From: Tatumella citrea
GTDB taxonomy: Bacteria; Pseudomonadota; Gammaproteobacteria; Enterobacterales; Enterobacteriaceae
Direction of reading: 5' to 3'
DNA: 64,000 nucleotides
Assembly: GCF_002163585.1 (NCBI RefSeq)
Contig: NZ_CP015579.1
Coordinates: forward strand, 1,488,001 to 1,552,000
Under the pieces are notes generated by a model. The model was not told the DNA's origin. It saw nothing but the letters and a program-made list of their open reading frames with translations, and made no database searches. Position numbers and translations under genes: made by a program. The number at the start of each line of letters is the position of its first letter. The stretch's first letter is position 1. Of the stretch, positions 18,095 to 27,342 are shown piece by piece.

Positions 18095-19486
18095 TTATGC
18101 AATTTTGCGCTTCTGTACCTGCCAGCCAATAGCCAGCACGATAAACCAGAGTGGAGTGACCATCAGTGCCTGACGGGTATCCGGCTGCAGGGTTAATAAC
18201 ACCAGCACAAAGGCAAAAAAGAGCAGACATACCCAGCACATCAGTTTTCCTGCAGGCATTTTGAACACGGAAGCCTGATGCAGTTCAGGGCGCTGACGGC
18301 GATAGACCAGATAGCTGCATAAAATAATCGACCAGACGAACATAAACAGAATCGCTGAAACGGTAGTGACCAGCGTAAATACAGTCATAACATTCGGGAT
18401 CAGATAAATCAGTGCAATCCCTGCCAGCAAACAGAAGCAGGAGAAAAGCAATCCGCTTACCGGTACCGCACGGCCCGACAATTTCGCAAACCGGCTGTGG
18501 GCTACCCCTTGCTCTGCCAGGCCAAACAACATCCGGCTGGTGGAGAAAATACCACTGTTAGCCGAGGAAGCTGCTGAGGTCAGTACGACAAAATTGATGA
18601 TACCGGCGGCTGCAGGTAAGCCAATCAGCACAAACATTTCTACAAACGGGCTACGTGACGGTACCACCTGATCCCACGGAGTGACGGCCATAATAACCAG
18701 CAGTGAAAAGACGTAAAACATAATAATACGCAGTGGTATGGCATTAATGGCACGTGGCAGGACCTTTTTCGGGTCATGGGTTTCTGCCGCCGTAGTCCCG
18801 ACCAGTTCGATACCCACAAAAGCAAACACCGCAATCTGGAATCCGGCAAAAAAGCCGCTTAGCCCTTTAGGAAAGAAACCGCCATGAGTCCAGATATTAC
18901 TGATGGCAGCATGCGGGCCGCCAGGAACACCATAGTGAATACAGACCAGAACAATACCAATCGCAATCAGAGCGATAATGGCTACGATTTTAATAATGGC
19001 GAACCAAAACTCCATCTCACCAAACATTTTTACAGTAGCGATATTCAGGACCAGGAATATTGCAATACAGAGAATTGCGCTCATCCACACCGAAAAACCG
19101 GGTATCCAGAACTGCAGGTAAGAAGTGATAGCCACAATATCTGCAATACCCGTCACCACCCAACAGAACCAGTAGGTCCAGCCGGTAAAATAGCCGGCCC
19201 AGGGCCCGAGCAGGTCAGCGGCAAAATCGCTGAACGATTTATATTCAAGATTAGACAGCAGCAACTCACCCATCGCTCTCATGACGAAAAACAGCATAAA
19301 ACCAATGAGCATATAAACAAAAATGATTGACGGGCCGGCAAGACTGATAGTTTTACCTGACCCCATGAACAACCCTGTCCCGATAGCTCCGCCAATCGCT
19401 ATCAACTGAATATGGCGGTTATTTAAATTACGTCGCAGTTTTTGCGTGTCCTGAACGGGCACATTTTCCTGAGGTTGGTGTGTCAT
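18095..19486 (-). CDS. cycA: D-serine/D-alanine/glycine:proton symporter CycA
   Basis: Inner membrane amino acid permease of the AAT branch of the APC superfamily, about 12 transmembrane segments, 463 residues (E. coli about 470). The first transmembrane motif IGGAIGTGLFMGSGKTISLAG and long blocks such as SNLEYKSFSDFAADLLGPWA and FVGIELVGTTAAETHDPKK are near-identical to CycA rather than AroP or AnsP. The genes on both sides differ from those next to E. coli cycA, so its location marks a rearrangement. Confidence 0.93.
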   Translation of the reverse strand: MTHQPQENVPVQDTQKLRRNLNNRHIQLIAIGGAIGTGLFMGSGKTISLAGPSIIFVYMLIGFMLFFVMRAMGELLLSNLEYKSFSDFAADLLGPWAGYFTGWTYWFCWVVTGIADIVAITSYLQFWIPGFSVWMSAILCIAIFLVLNIATVKMFGEMEFWFAIIKIVAIIALIAIGIVLVCIHYGVPGGPHAAISNIWTHGGFFPKGLSGFFAGFQIAVFAFVGIELVGTTAAETHDPKKVLPRAINAIPLRIIMFYVFSLLVIMAVTPWDQVVPSRSPFVEMFVLIGLPAAAGIINFVVLTSAASSANSGIFSTSRMLFGLAEQGVAHSRFAKLSGRAVPVSGLLFSCFCLLAGIALIYLIPNVMTVFTLVTTVSAILFMFVWSIILCSYLVYRRQRPELHQASVFKMPAGKLMCWVCLLFFAFVLVLLTLQPDTRQALMVTPLWFIVLAIGWQVQKRKIA

Positions 19487-19807
19487 TCCTTCATTTCCTG
19501 TGATAATTGTGTCAGCTCTGCTGGCTGTTTTTATTGTTTTCTGCCCTCAGTTCATCAGAGGACAGTGACGGGTAAATCAGTTAAGTGTCTGCAGGAGTCA
19601 CCTTTTATCACACTCTCGATAACGTGAGAAATAACAAGCGCGATATCTGTGTCTGAGTGATGTTTTTTCGTTCGCAACTTTTTGTAAGGTGTACACAGTG
19701 AAAAACTGTAGATGAGTCTGGTGAGAGAAAAAGAGCGAAAAAAGTTGTTTAGAAGAGAGATTTGGTGAGGAACTCCTGCCTCAGTAAAGAGACAGGATAT
19801 TAACGGA
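19487..19807. other. Intergenic gap between cycA and yecF (321 bp)
   Basis: It holds the upstream region of cycA (minus strand) and the 3' flank of yecF. I see no convincing gene. AT-rich stretches near 19700-19760 could carry the cycA promoter, but no clear operator was identified. Confidence 0.4.
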
Positions 19808-20032
19808 TTACTGCAGATATCCGGCTTTAATCTGTTTCAGCGTTGCAATAAACGCTTCTGAATCAGCAGTATTTTCCAGTGAACCCAGGTAACGTTCCAT
19901 ATTCAAAATGGCTTTACCTGCATCTACCTGACTCATAGATTGCAAAATACAGGTAATCATCATTTTCAAGCAGGTCACTTCTCTGGCCAGTGATTCAGGG
20001 GTTTTATCTGTTGGAAATTCTACATAATTCAT
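19808..20032 (-). CDS. yecF: DUF2594 family protein YecF
   Basis: Small cytosolic protein of unknown function, 74 residues as in E. coli. The ATG at 20032 is preceded by GGAG nine bases upstream; an in-frame start 12 codons earlier is less likely. LAREVTCLKMMITCILQSM and the C-terminal KQIKAGYLQ match YecF. It lies beside uvrY and divergent from it, as in E. coli, where sdiA is on the other side; sdiA is absent here. Confidence 0.9.
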   Translation of the reverse strand: MNYVEFPTDKTPESLAREVTCLKMMITCILQSMSQVDAGKAILNMERYLGSLENTADSEAFIATLKQIKAGYLQ

Positions 20033-20239
20033 TATTTCAGACTCCGTTAACCAGCGATAACTCGCCATAATTGCGGATATTATAACAGAATCAAAATGTT
20101 GGCATTAGCATTTTAGGGGGTGTGGCACTTTCTGTAGTTTTAAATGTGGTTCCGGGTATTAATAAAAGAAAGTTACTCTGATTTTCAGTCGCTGACGCAG
20201 CTTGATTTTATATGGTTAAACAGTAAAAGCCATAAATTA

Positions 20240-20248
20240 TGCTATAAT
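20240..20248 (+). promoter_or_regulatory. Extended -10 promoter element upstream of uvrY
   Basis: TGCTATAAT is an extended -10 (TGn plus a perfect TATAAT) about 120 bp before the uvrY start. No strong -35 is visible, which extended -10 promoters tolerate. The rest of the 20033-20369 gap shows no gene. Confidence 0.5.
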
Positions 20249-20369
20249 CGAAACTTGATTTTCATCAAATAATGGTCGCTTATAAAGGATCTGCCCTGGC
20301 GATTATGTAAGACTGTTTGTGGCTAACTCTGCCAAAAATTCCTCTGCAAGCCTTTTGGAGTACACCCTT

Positions 20370-21029
20370 TTGATTAGTATCCTCCTTGTTGATGACCACG
20401 AATTAGTCCGGGCCGGTGTACGTCGTATACTGGAAGATGTTACTACCATGGTGGTTAGCGGTGAGGTGTGTTGTGGAGAGGATGCCATTAAGTGGTGCAG
20501 GCAGAATACGGTAGATGTCATCCTGATGGATATGAATATGCCTGGCATTGGCGGGCTTGAGGCTACCAGGAAAATTATGCGTATCCATCCGGATGTCAAA
20601 ATTATCATGCTGACCATCTATTGTGAGAATCCCCTGCCGGCCCGGGTCATGCAGGCTGGAGCAGTAGGGTATCTGACGAAAGGATCAACGCCTCAGGAAA
20701 TGATTAACGCTATTCGCGCGGTTAATGCAGGGCAGCGTTACATTGCCCCGGATATTGCGCAAAAAATGGCGCTTAGCCAGGTTGAATATCATGGCAGTGA
20801 GTCTCCTTTTTCCAGCCTGTCAGAGCGTGAGTTGCAGATTATGCTAATGATCACTAAAGGCCAGAAAGTGACCGATATTTCTGAGCAGTTGAATCTTAGT
20901 CCTAAAACAGTTAATAGTTACCGTTATCGTATGTTCAGTAAGCTGAATATTAGCGGTGATGTTGAGCTGACGCATCTGGCGATACGGCACGGGTTAGTTA
21001 ATTCGGATTTGGTAATCAGCAGTGAGTGA
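20370..21029 (+). CDS. uvrY: Response regulator UvrY (BarA partner), TTG start
   Basis: Two-component response regulator of the BarA/UvrY (GacS/GacA) system that activates csrB/csrC sRNA genes. Receiver domain about 1-120 with Asp8, Asp9 and phosphorylated Asp54 (LMDMNMPG), and a LuxR/FixJ-type HTH at about 150-210 ([20 protein letters not shown]). The start matching E. coli is TTG at 20370, preceded by GGAG with nine-base spacing, giving 219 residues (E. coli 218). The upstream in-frame ATG at 20319 would add 17 unrelated residues. It overlaps uvrC by eight bases, the conserved uvrY-uvrC arrangement. Confidence 0.95.
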   Translation: MISILLVDDHELVRAGVRRILEDVTTMVVSGEVCCGEDAIKWCRQNTVDVILMDMNMPGIGGLEATRKIMRIHPDVKIIMLTIYCENPLPARVMQAGAVGYLTKGSTPQEMINAIRAVNAGQRYIAPDIAQKMALSQVEYHGSESPFSSLSERELQIMLMITKGQKVTDISEQLNLSPKTVNSYRYRMFSKLNISGDVELTHLAIRHGLVNSDLVISSE

Positions 21030-22854
21030 AATTTTTGATTCTGTCGATTTTCTTCGTACGGTCACACATCAGCCCGGGGTTTACCGGATGTACGGTACCG
21101 GTGATGAAGTCATCTATGTAGGAAAAGCAAAAGACTTAAAGAAGCGACTCAGTAGCTATTTTCGTATTCAGGTCAACAGCCGTAAAACGGAAGCTTTGGT
21201 GGCTAATATCCGTCATATCGACGTGACGGTGACCCACAGCGAAACTGAAGCCTTACTGCTGGAGCATAACTATATTAAGTTATACCAGCCACGTTACAAT
21301 GTATTGCTGCGTGACGATAAGTCCTATCCGTTTATTTTGTTAAGTAATGACAAACATCCTCGTCTGGCATCCCATCGTGGTGCCAAACATGTTAAAGGTG
21401 AATATTTCGGCCCTTTTCCGAGTGGTAGTGCCGTGCGTGAAACGCTGGCTATCCTGCAAAAAGTGTTCCCTGTCCGCCAGTGCGAAAACAACGTCTATCG
21501 CAACCGCTCACGCCCCTGCCTGCAATATCAGATAGGGCGGTGTCTTGGGCCATGTGTTGAAGGTCTGGTTTCTGAAGAGGAATATCAGGAACAGACTGAG
21601 TACGTCAGACTGTTTTTGTCTGGCAAGGATGATCAGGTTCTGAAATTGCTGATTAGCCGGATGGAGCAGGCGAGTAAGGAATTGAAATTTGAAGAAGCTG
21701 CCCGGATACGTGACCAGATTCAGGCGGTCAGGCAAATTACTGAGAAACAGTTTGTCTCAAATCAGGGGGATGACCTGGATGCCATCAGCATTGCCTATGA
21801 TTCAGGAATGGCCTGTGTCCATGTGCTGTTTATTCGTCAGGGCAAGGTGCTGGGCAGCCGGAGCTATTTCCCGAAAGTACCGCCGGATACTGAACTATCA
21901 GAAGTAGTACAGACGTTTGTTGGTCAGTTTTACCTGCAGGGGAGTGAAGTTCGTACGTTGCCCGGGGATATATTACTGGACTTTGCCTTGCCGGAAATCA
22001 GTGTACTAAGTGAATCATTGACAGAACTGGCAGGCAGGAAAATCAGCCTGCAGAGTAAACCTCGGGGTGATCGCGCGCGTTACCTTAAGCTGGCAAGAAC
22101 CAATGCTGCCACAGCGCTGGTATCCCGACTGGCACAACAATCGACAATTCATCAACGACTTGCGGCATTGGCCAGTTATCTCAGATTACCGGCTATTCGC
22201 CGGATGGAATGTTTTGATATCAGCCATACGATGGGGGAGCAGACTGTTGCCTCATGCGTAGTGTTTGATGCTAATGGCCCGGTACGAGCCGAGTACCGAC
22301 GTTATAATATCACCGGAATTACTCCGGGGGATGATTACGCGGCCATGAATCAGGTTTTGCAACGACGTTACAGTAAGTCGCTGGAAGAAAGTAAAATTCC
22401 TGATGTCATCGTAATTGATGGCGGAAAAGGCCAGCTTGCTCAGGCGAAAGAGGTATTTGCCGGACTCGATGTTGACTGGGATAAGAATCACCCTTTGCTG
22501 TTAGGGGTAGCAAAAGGCAGTGACCGTAAGGCCGGTCTGGAAACGCTGTTTTTTGAAGCCGAAGGGGAAGGGATGTCATTGCCACCGGATTCCCCGGCAT
22601 TGCATGTCATTCAGCATATTCGTGATGAATCTCATGATCATGCTATTTCCGGGCATCGTCTGAAACGTGCCAAAGTAAAGTCAGCCAGTAGCCTGGAAGG
22701 TATTGAAGGGGTCGGACCTAAGCGCCGCCAGCAGTTGCTAAAATATATGGGTGGGTTGCAGCCACTGAAAAATGCGACGGTTGAAGAAATCGCCAAAGTT
22801 CCAGGTATTTCTGTGACACTGGCGGAAAAAATATTCTATTCTCTCAAACACTAG
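21022..22854 (+). CDS. uvrC: Excinuclease ABC subunit C
   Basis: Nucleotide excision repair endonuclease that makes both incisions around lesions bound by UvrB. Its 610 residues equal E. coli UvrC. It has an N-terminal GIY-YIG nuclease (about 14-95, GVYRMYG and [13 protein letters not shown]), a Cys-rich region, a UVR UvrB-binding motif (about 204-239), a C-terminal RNase H-like endonuclease domain, and tandem helix-hairpin-helix motifs ([25 protein letters not shown]). It starts at GTG inside the uvrY 3' end, indicating translational coupling. Confidence 0.97.
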   Translation: MSEIFDSVDFLRTVTHQPGVYRMYGTGDEVIYVGKAKDLKKRLSSYFRIQVNSRKTEALVANIRHIDVTVTHSETEALLLEHNYIKLYQPRYNVLLRDDKSYPFILLSNDKHPRLASHRGAKHVKGEYFGPFPSGSAVRETLAILQKVFPVRQCENNVYRNRSRPCLQYQIGRCLGPCVEGLVSEEEYQEQTEYVRLFLSGKDDQVLKLLISRMEQASKELKFEEAARIRDQIQAVRQITEKQFVSNQGDDLDAISIAYDSGMACVHVLFIRQGKVLGSRSYFPKVPPDTELSEVVQTFVGQFYLQGSEVRTLPGDILLDFALPEISVLSESLTELAGRKISLQSKPRGDRARYLKLARTNAATALVSRLAQQSTIHQRLAALASYLRLPAIRRMECFDISHTMGEQTVASCVVFDANGPVRAEYRRYNITGITPGDDYAAMNQVLQRRYSKSLEESKIPDVIVIDGGKGQLAQAKEVFAGLDVDWDKNHPLLLGVAKGSDRKAGLETLFFEAEGEGMSLPPDSPALHVIQHIRDESHDHAISGHRLKRAKVKSASSLEGIEGVGPKRRQQLLKYMGGLQPLKNATVEEIAKVPGISVTLAEKIFYSLKH

Positions 22855-22923
22855 CATTGAAACAGCAGGGGCAATGTAGGAACATAGAGACAAACACCAC
22901 CCCATCCAGGCCGTTAGTGCTCT

Positions 22924-23472
22924 ATGCAATTTAATATACCGACATATCTTACGCTTTTCAGGGTTGTTTTAATTCCCTTCTTTGTATTGGCGTTCTATTT
23001 GCCATTCAACTGGGCACCTGTTTGCTGTGCATTGTTGTTTGTTATCGCAGCAATAACTGACTGGTTTGACGGTTTTCTGGCTCGCCGCTGGAAGCAAACA
23101 ACAGCTTTTGGCGCATTTCTTGACCCTGTTGCCGATAAAGTGATGGTCGCTATTGCGCTGGTGCTGGTGGCTGAATATTTTCATGCATGGTGGGTGACTT
23201 TACCCGCGGCAACAATGATTGCTCGTGAAATAATTATTTCGGCCTTACGTGAATGGATGGCAGAAATTGGCAAACGCAGCAGTGTTGCAGTTTCCTGGAT
23301 TGGTAAAGTAAAAACCACAGCTCAGATGCTGGCACTGGTCGCATTACTCTGGCGGCCGAATGATATGGTAGAAATGGTTGGTGTTCTTGCATTATACATT
23401 GCCGCAGTACTAACTTTCTGGTCGATGTTTCAGTATCTTAGTGCGGCAAGAAAAGATCTGCTGGATGAATGA
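22924..23472 (+). CDS. pgsA: CDP-diacylglycerol-glycerol-3-phosphate 3-phosphatidyltransferase
   Basis: Makes phosphatidylglycerol phosphate, committed step to phosphatidylglycerol and cardiolipin, in the inner membrane. Its 182 residues equal the usual length. The CDP-alcohol phosphotransferase motif is complete: D46, D49-G50, A53-R54, G63, D67 and D71. About four to six hydrophobic helices. It follows uvrC by 69 bp and precedes tRNA-Gly, as in E. coli. Confidence 0.97.
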   Translation: MQFNIPTYLTLFRVVLIPFFVLAFYLPFNWAPVCCALLFVIAAITDWFDGFLARRWKQTTAFGAFLDPVADKVMVAIALVLVAEYFHAWWVTLPAATMIAREIIISALREWMAEIGKRSSVAVSWIGKVKTTAQMLALVALLWRPNDMVEMVGVLALYIAAVLTFWSMFQYLSAARKDLLDE

Positions 23473-23604
23473 GCATAATGCTGCAAATAACAGCAAACGA
23501 CAGTTGTTTTGTAATAAACTGATTGACTGAATTGCCGCTGTCAGTAAAATGCGGCACATCAAAGGTTGTCCTGCTTATCTGTTTACAGAGTTCAGAACAA
23601 TTTT

Positions 23605-23680
<76 letters not shown>

Positions 23681-23720
23681 GATTCTAAAGTGTCAGATTA
23701 TTATTTTCTGATACTCACAA

Positions 23721-23748
23721 AAAAAGGACCTTAGGGTCCTTTTTTTGT
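23721..23748 (+). terminator. Terminator after tRNA-Gly
   Basis: AAGGACC/GGTCCTT stem with a TTAG loop, flanked by A and T runs, 40 bp after the tRNA. It probably marks where the tRNA transcript now ends before the inserted genes. Confidence 0.9.
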
Positions 23749-23836
23749 TGCCTGATATCCCATTGTTAATGCTCTGTGTTTCCGTAATCTTTTCACTGCC
23801 AGCCGTAATATTAAGCCAGAACTTAGTCAGCACAGG

Positions 23837-24754
23837 TTATTCTGCAATGGCAGGATGAATAATCAGGTGTTCGGGGACTAAGCCGGGGACCTGGGGACTC
23901 AGGTGTTCAAACAACCGGATTATTCGTGACTCTGCAGCAGATGCCTTTGGCCAGACCAGATAATATCCGTCACCGGTTGCCACTGCCTCATCAAACGGAA
24001 ATGCGAGTAAATTATCATTCACTGCGGACAGGCAAAGCAATACATCACCGATCGAAACACCATGTCCTCCGGTAGCAGCCTGAATCCCCTGTTCAAGAGT
24101 ATCAAATACCTTACCCTGCAGCATATTAAGATCGCGAAACCTGCCAGACCCGTTTATCCATCTTCTCCAGTCCCGACGATCATAAGAAGGGTGCAGCAGT
24201 TCGCAACGGCAGATATCTTTTCTGGCATCGCTCACCAGAGCAGGGCTGCACACCGGAATTAACCATTCTTTAAACAGCAACCGGCTGATGGTCCCGGCGC
24301 CGAACTGACCGTTGCCAAGCAGTATTGCGCAGTCGTAAGGCTCACGGTGAAAATCGATACTGTCAGTATCCATCCATACGCTGGTGATTTCTGTCTCCGG
24401 GCAATCGGCTTGATTGCTCAGGCTACGAAGTGCTCCCAGCAGCCAACGCATAGTGAGTGTCGAAGGAGCTTTTAGCCGCAATTTGTGGCGACCACTGCGA
24501 AAATGATCACAGGCCCGCTCCAGGCTTTGAAAACCTTCTGTCAGTTGCATGGCAAGAATCTGCCCGGCGCTGGTGATTTCTACCTGCGGTCCTTTGCGAT
24601 GGAAAAGCTGACAGTCGAACCATTGTTCAAGGGTACGAATGTGTCTGCTTACAGCTCCGGGAGTAACATTGAGCAAATCTGCGGCTTTGCTGAAAGAGCC
24701 CGATCGGGCTGCGGCTTCAAATGCCCGTAATGCATAGAGTGGTGGTAAGGACAT
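23837..24754 (-). CDS. LysR-family regulator (GcvA-like)
   Basis: LysR-type transcriptional regulator of 305 residues. The N-terminal winged HTH (about 1-65, SFSKAADLLNVTPGAVSRHIRTLEQWF) is of the GcvA/AmpR branch, followed by the effector-binding domain. It is divergent from a LysE/RhtB exporter with a 252-bp shared upstream region, the usual layout in which the regulator controls the exporter. The effector, probably an amino acid or derivative, is not readable from sequence. Confidence 0.88.
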   Translation of the reverse strand: MSLPPLYALRAFEAAARSGSFSKAADLLNVTPGAVSRHIRTLEQWFDCQLFHRKGPQVEITSAGQILAMQLTEGFQSLERACDHFRSGRHKLRLKAPSTLTMRWLLGALRSLSNQADCPETEITSVWMDTDSIDFHREPYDCAILLGNGQFGAGTISRLLFKEWLIPVCSPALVSDARKDICRCELLHPSYDRRDWRRWINGSGRFRDLNMLQGKVFDTLEQGIQAATGGHGVSIGDVLLCLSAVNDNLLAFPFDEAVATGDGYYLVWPKASAAESRIIRLFEHLSPQVPGLVPEHLIIHPAIAE

Positions 24755-25006
24755 AGAGGATGCTTAGTTGAGTTTTACTCACATTGAACTGCATTTTTTT
24801 CCGTTTTTCAATCTTCTGATACCCGTCAATAATAGGTTACGAGATTTAATTCAACAGCAGGCTGTGCCGAAGACGGAACAGCTGTTTTTTGATGGGGTAC
24901 ATTACCGTGCGTTTTAGCGCTGGCATGGAAAGGACATTATTGTGAAGGTAAAAAATCAGTCAGACAGTGGCGGCTGCAGTATAAATAGTTATAGGAATAT
25001 CTCCCC

Positions 25007-25636
25007 ATGAATCCTGGATTATTACTGGCTTACATCGTTGCAGTAATCACGCTGCTGATCACTCCCGGTCCGGTGGTAGCCCTGGTTACAGGCACTGCCG
25101 CACAATATGGTGCTCGCAAAGCATTCGCCACCGTCATAGGGACTAACAGTGCTTCCCTGGTGCTGATTAGTATGGCTGCATCAGTTCTGGCAGGGGTTGT
25201 GGCTTTGCCAGCGATTTTTCTGATGCTGGCGGGGATTGCTGGTTCTTTGTATATCGGCTGGAACGCGTTATCCGGCCTCAGACCACAGATTGCAGTTCAG
25301 CATGATACAACGCCAACAGTTGGAAACAGTAAAAATGCTGTTATCACCGGATTTTTGACGGGGATTTCGAATCCTAAAGATATCCTGTTTTTTGTCTCAT
25401 TCTTTCCGCAGTTCATTGCTGTGACAAATAATTTTGCCACCAGTATTGCCACTCTGACCGCCATATGGGTCGTTTTTGATTTTGCTGTTCTGTCGTTTGG
25501 GATTCTGCTGGTCAGATACTGGTTACCGGACCGCTATGCGGCAAAGATTCACCGGATAGCTTCATTTTTTATGCTGGGGGTAGCGATATTCGGACTGCTC
25601 TACAATCTGGCGGAAATGATCAGACTGTTCCATTAA
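25007..25636 (+). CDS. LysE/RhtB-family amino acid exporter
   Basis: Inner membrane exporter of 209 residues with about six hydrophobic segments. The N-terminal LLITPGPVVALVTGTAAQYGARKA matches the conserved LysE/RhtB start (TPGP motif), and GFLTGISNPKDILFFVSFFPQF is the conserved central NPK/FF block. Divergent from the LysR gene. Substrate unknown, likely an amino acid. Together they interrupt the glyW-cysT-leuZ group. Confidence 0.88.
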   Translation: MNPGLLLAYIVAVITLLITPGPVVALVTGTAAQYGARKAFATVIGTNSASLVLISMAASVLAGVVALPAIFLMLAGIAGSLYIGWNALSGLRPQIAVQHDTTPTVGNSKNAVITGFLTGISNPKDILFFVSFFPQFIAVTNNFATSIATLTAIWVVFDFAVLSFGILLVRYWLPDRYAAKIHRIASFFMLGVAIFGLLYNLAEMIRLFH

Positions 25637-26072
25637 CCGGAAATGTTTTCAGGGATCACCGTTAACCCGGCGCTATAGTCGTTAAAGGGATATATCTACT
25701 GTATTTCGCAAAGCTGACGATTCCTGAGAAAGTCTTTTTCCGGACAAAAGCAGCATAAAGATATCTGTATCGGAACTGCAGGGTTGCTGGAGCAATGGCA
25801 GGATAATAAGGGGCTAATTTCACCACTTTAACTGCAGGGTGTTTGCTCTGTGAACAGGTTGCTGAATTTTCGGGCATTCGGACATTAATATCGGAAAAAA
25901 AAGGGGATAGCTCTTGCCAAGCCCTGGGAACCAGTCCATAATAGCGACCATTCCGAAGACGACAGGTAATTAAGTCTTTAGGAATCAACAAGTTAAATCG
26001 AAAGCTTAGGTTTGACTGACAAGAATTAACAATTGTAACATCTCTAAGGTGTTGTAATTTAAAAGAATAAAA
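25637..26072. other. Intergenic gap before tRNA-Cys (436 bp)
   Basis: No gene could be assigned. A long open frame exists on the minus strand (25662-26108), but it begins inside the tRNA-Cys gene and resembles nothing I know. The final 60 bases must include the promoter of the cysT-leuZ transcript or a processing region. Confidence 0.4.
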
Positions 26073-26146
26073 GGCGCGTTGGCAGAGTGGCCATGCAGCG
26101 GATTGCAAATCCGCCTACCTCGGTTCGACTCCGGGACGCGCCTCCA
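26073..26146 (+). tRNA. cysT: tRNA-Cys(GCA)
   Basis: A 74-nt tRNA with encoded CCA, acceptor GGCGCGT/ACGCGCC and anticodon GCA at 26105-26107. It is five bases upstream of tRNA-Leu, so they are processed from one transcript. Confidence 0.97.
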
Positions 26147-26151
26147 GATTT

Positions 26152-26238
26152 GCCCAGGTGGTGAAATCGGTAGACACAAGGGATTTAAAATCCCTCGGCT
26201 GTAAGGCTGTGCGGGTTCAAGTCCCGCCCTGGGCACCA
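26152..26238 (+). tRNA. leuZ: tRNA-Leu(UAA)
   Basis: An 87-nt class II tRNA with encoded CCA, acceptor GCCCAGG/CCTGGGC and anticodon TAA at 26186-26188. From the anticodon loop onward its sequence is repeated about 1 kb downstream, showing use as an integration site. Confidence 0.97.
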
Positions 26239-26313
26239 CCGATTATAATGAACAAAAATAAGCACATATGTGCAATGTCGTTTAACCGCCGTCAGGCGGT
26301 TTTTTGTTTTCTG
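26184..26313 (+). repeat. Left direct repeat (attL-like) in leuZ
   Basis: A 130-bp segment from the anticodon loop of leuZ through its terminator. It recurs 1,016 bp further right with only two mismatches (26191 and 26246). The boundary in the anticodon loop is a known crossover position for tyrosine recombinases at tRNA genes. Confidence 0.9.
26284..26306 (+). terminator. Terminator of cysT-leuZ
   Basis: AACCGCC/GGCGGTT 7-bp stem with a GTCA loop followed by T-rich sequence, 45 bp after leuZ. Its copy in the right repeat is the site of the IS insertion. Confidence 0.9.
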
Positions 26314-26332
26314 AAGTTGTGCGTTATTGTCA

Positions 26333-26360
26333 GGCAAAAAAACCAGCTTTAACGCTGGTT
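26333..26360 (-). terminator. Terminator of the toxin-antitoxin operon
   Basis: AACCAGC (26341-26347) and GCTGGTT (26354-26360) form a stem with a run of seven T on the minus strand, directly after the antitoxin gene. Confidence 0.85.
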
Positions 26361-26367
26361 TCGGTGG

Positions 26368-26667
26368 TTAGGGTGTATCAGGAGAAAGTGCCGGGATCAC
26401 ATGCTGAGGATCGCGTTCTATCGCTCTCAGCAATGCTTTTGCCGGTCCGGTGGGTTCGCGTCGTCCCTGTTCCCAGTTCTTCAGCGTGTCAACATTCACT
26501 GAAATCAGTTTCGCGAACCCACTCTGTGAAAGACCGGTGGCTGTTCTGATTGCCTTGACCTTAACTGCGGTAACCGTTGTTTCACGGGAGGGTTCACGTG
26601 AACCCTCAACGATTTCATTCATTTGCGTCATACTTTCTGTCAGACGCTCAAACAGTTTCTTGTCCAT
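26368..26667 (-). CDS. NadS/HigA-like antitoxin (XRE family)
   Basis: Predicted DNA-binding antitoxin of 99 residues. The C-terminal half carries a Cro/CI-type HTH (about 40-80) with TGLSQSGFAKLISVNVDTLKNWEQGRREPTG, in which the NWEQGRR..P..P pattern is typical of the NadS/HigA-2 group. Its ATG overlaps the toxin stop codon by one base (TAATG), so translation is coupled. It probably neutralises the upstream-encoded toxin and represses the operon through repeats at 26987-27045. Toxin-before-antitoxin order fits HigBA-type modules. Confidence 0.88.
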   Translation of the reverse strand: MDKKLFERLTESMTQMNEIVEGSREPSRETTVTAVKVKAIRTATGLSQSGFAKLISVNVDTLKNWEQGRREPTGPAKALLRAIERDPQHVIPALSPDTP

Positions 26668-26978
26668 TACCAGCCCTCATTCAACGCCCTTAGCAAACGT
26701 TTTTCTTCCTCAGATAAATCATCCCTGATGCCTTTTTTATAGATGAGCAGAAGTCGGATCTGTGATTCGGATAGTTTATAGTAGTAAATTACCCGAACAC
26801 CGCCACGTTTACCTTTGCCCCTGGCAGCCCAGCGTACCTTACGCAGGCCACCTGTATTCTGAATCACGTCTCCCCAGGCAGGGTTGTCTGCCATGAACTG
26901 CTGAAACTCGCGGTATTCATCATCGTTCAGTAGTTCCTTTACATCTTCGGTGAATATATGGGTTTCAATAAACAGCAT
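26667..26978 (-). CDS. RelE/HigB-like toxin
   Basis: Predicted type II toxin of 103 residues from the RelE/ParE superfamily, probably a ribosome-dependent mRNA interferase. It begins MLFIETHIFTEDVKELLNDD and has the core GGLRKVRWAARGKGKRGGVRVIYYY, with conserved basic residues and the RVIYY strand, then LLLIYKKG. It is first in the operon, and the antitoxin start overlaps its stop. It lies within the leuZ islet, which such a module may stabilise. Activity is inferred from the family only. Confidence 0.88.
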   Translation of the reverse strand: MLFIETHIFTEDVKELLNDDEYREFQQFMADNPAWGDVIQNTGGLRKVRWAARGKGKRGGVRVIYYYKLSESQIRLLLIYKKGIRDDLSEEEKRLLRALNEGW

Positions 26979-26986
26979 AAGTGTAC

Positions 26987-27045
26987 GTCATTGGCGTATG
27001 GTGTCAGAGATACTAACACTTATAATCTATAAGTCAATGGCGTAT
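26987..27045. promoter_or_regulatory. Direct-repeat operator of the toxin-antitoxin operon
   Basis: Two 13-bp direct repeats, 26987-26999 and 27033-27045, differ at one base (GTCATTGGCGTAT and GTCAATGGCGTAT) and flank the likely promoter just upstream of the toxin start. They are candidate antitoxin binding sites. A TTGACT hexamer on the minus strand at the distal repeat could serve as a -35. Confidence 0.55.
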
Positions 27046-27342
27046 AGCAAGAGGGGGAAGTGTAGAGCAGAAGATCTCGTAAAAAATGGCGGCGAAAATT
27101 AGCAAAAAGCTGGATTGTGTAGTCATAAACAATCTTTTATTTAAATTAAATCATAAAATTAAATCATAATCTTATGATTTAAAAAGCAGAGTCGTAGTTT
27201 TTAAAAGCCCTCGGCTGTAAGGCTGTGCGGGTTCAAGTCCCGCCCTGGGCACCACCGATTAAAATGAACAAAAATAAGCACATATGTGCAATGTCGTTTA
27301 ACCGCCGTCATGAACTGACCCCATAAAGTTGGACGGTTCATG

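Noticed and set aside
21219..21236. GTGACGGTGAC as a matS site
   Set aside because: The matS consensus GTGACRNYGTCAC is an inverted repeat; this is a direct repeat inside uvrC.
25662..26108. 148-codon open frame on the minus strand
   Set aside because: It starts inside the tRNA-Cys gene on the antisense strand, has no ribosome site and matches nothing I know; its composition is plausible but not enough.
27200..27251. A second tRNA-Leu gene
   Set aside because: Only the part from the anticodon loop onward is present; there is no acceptor 5' strand or D-arm, so it is an attachment-site remnant.
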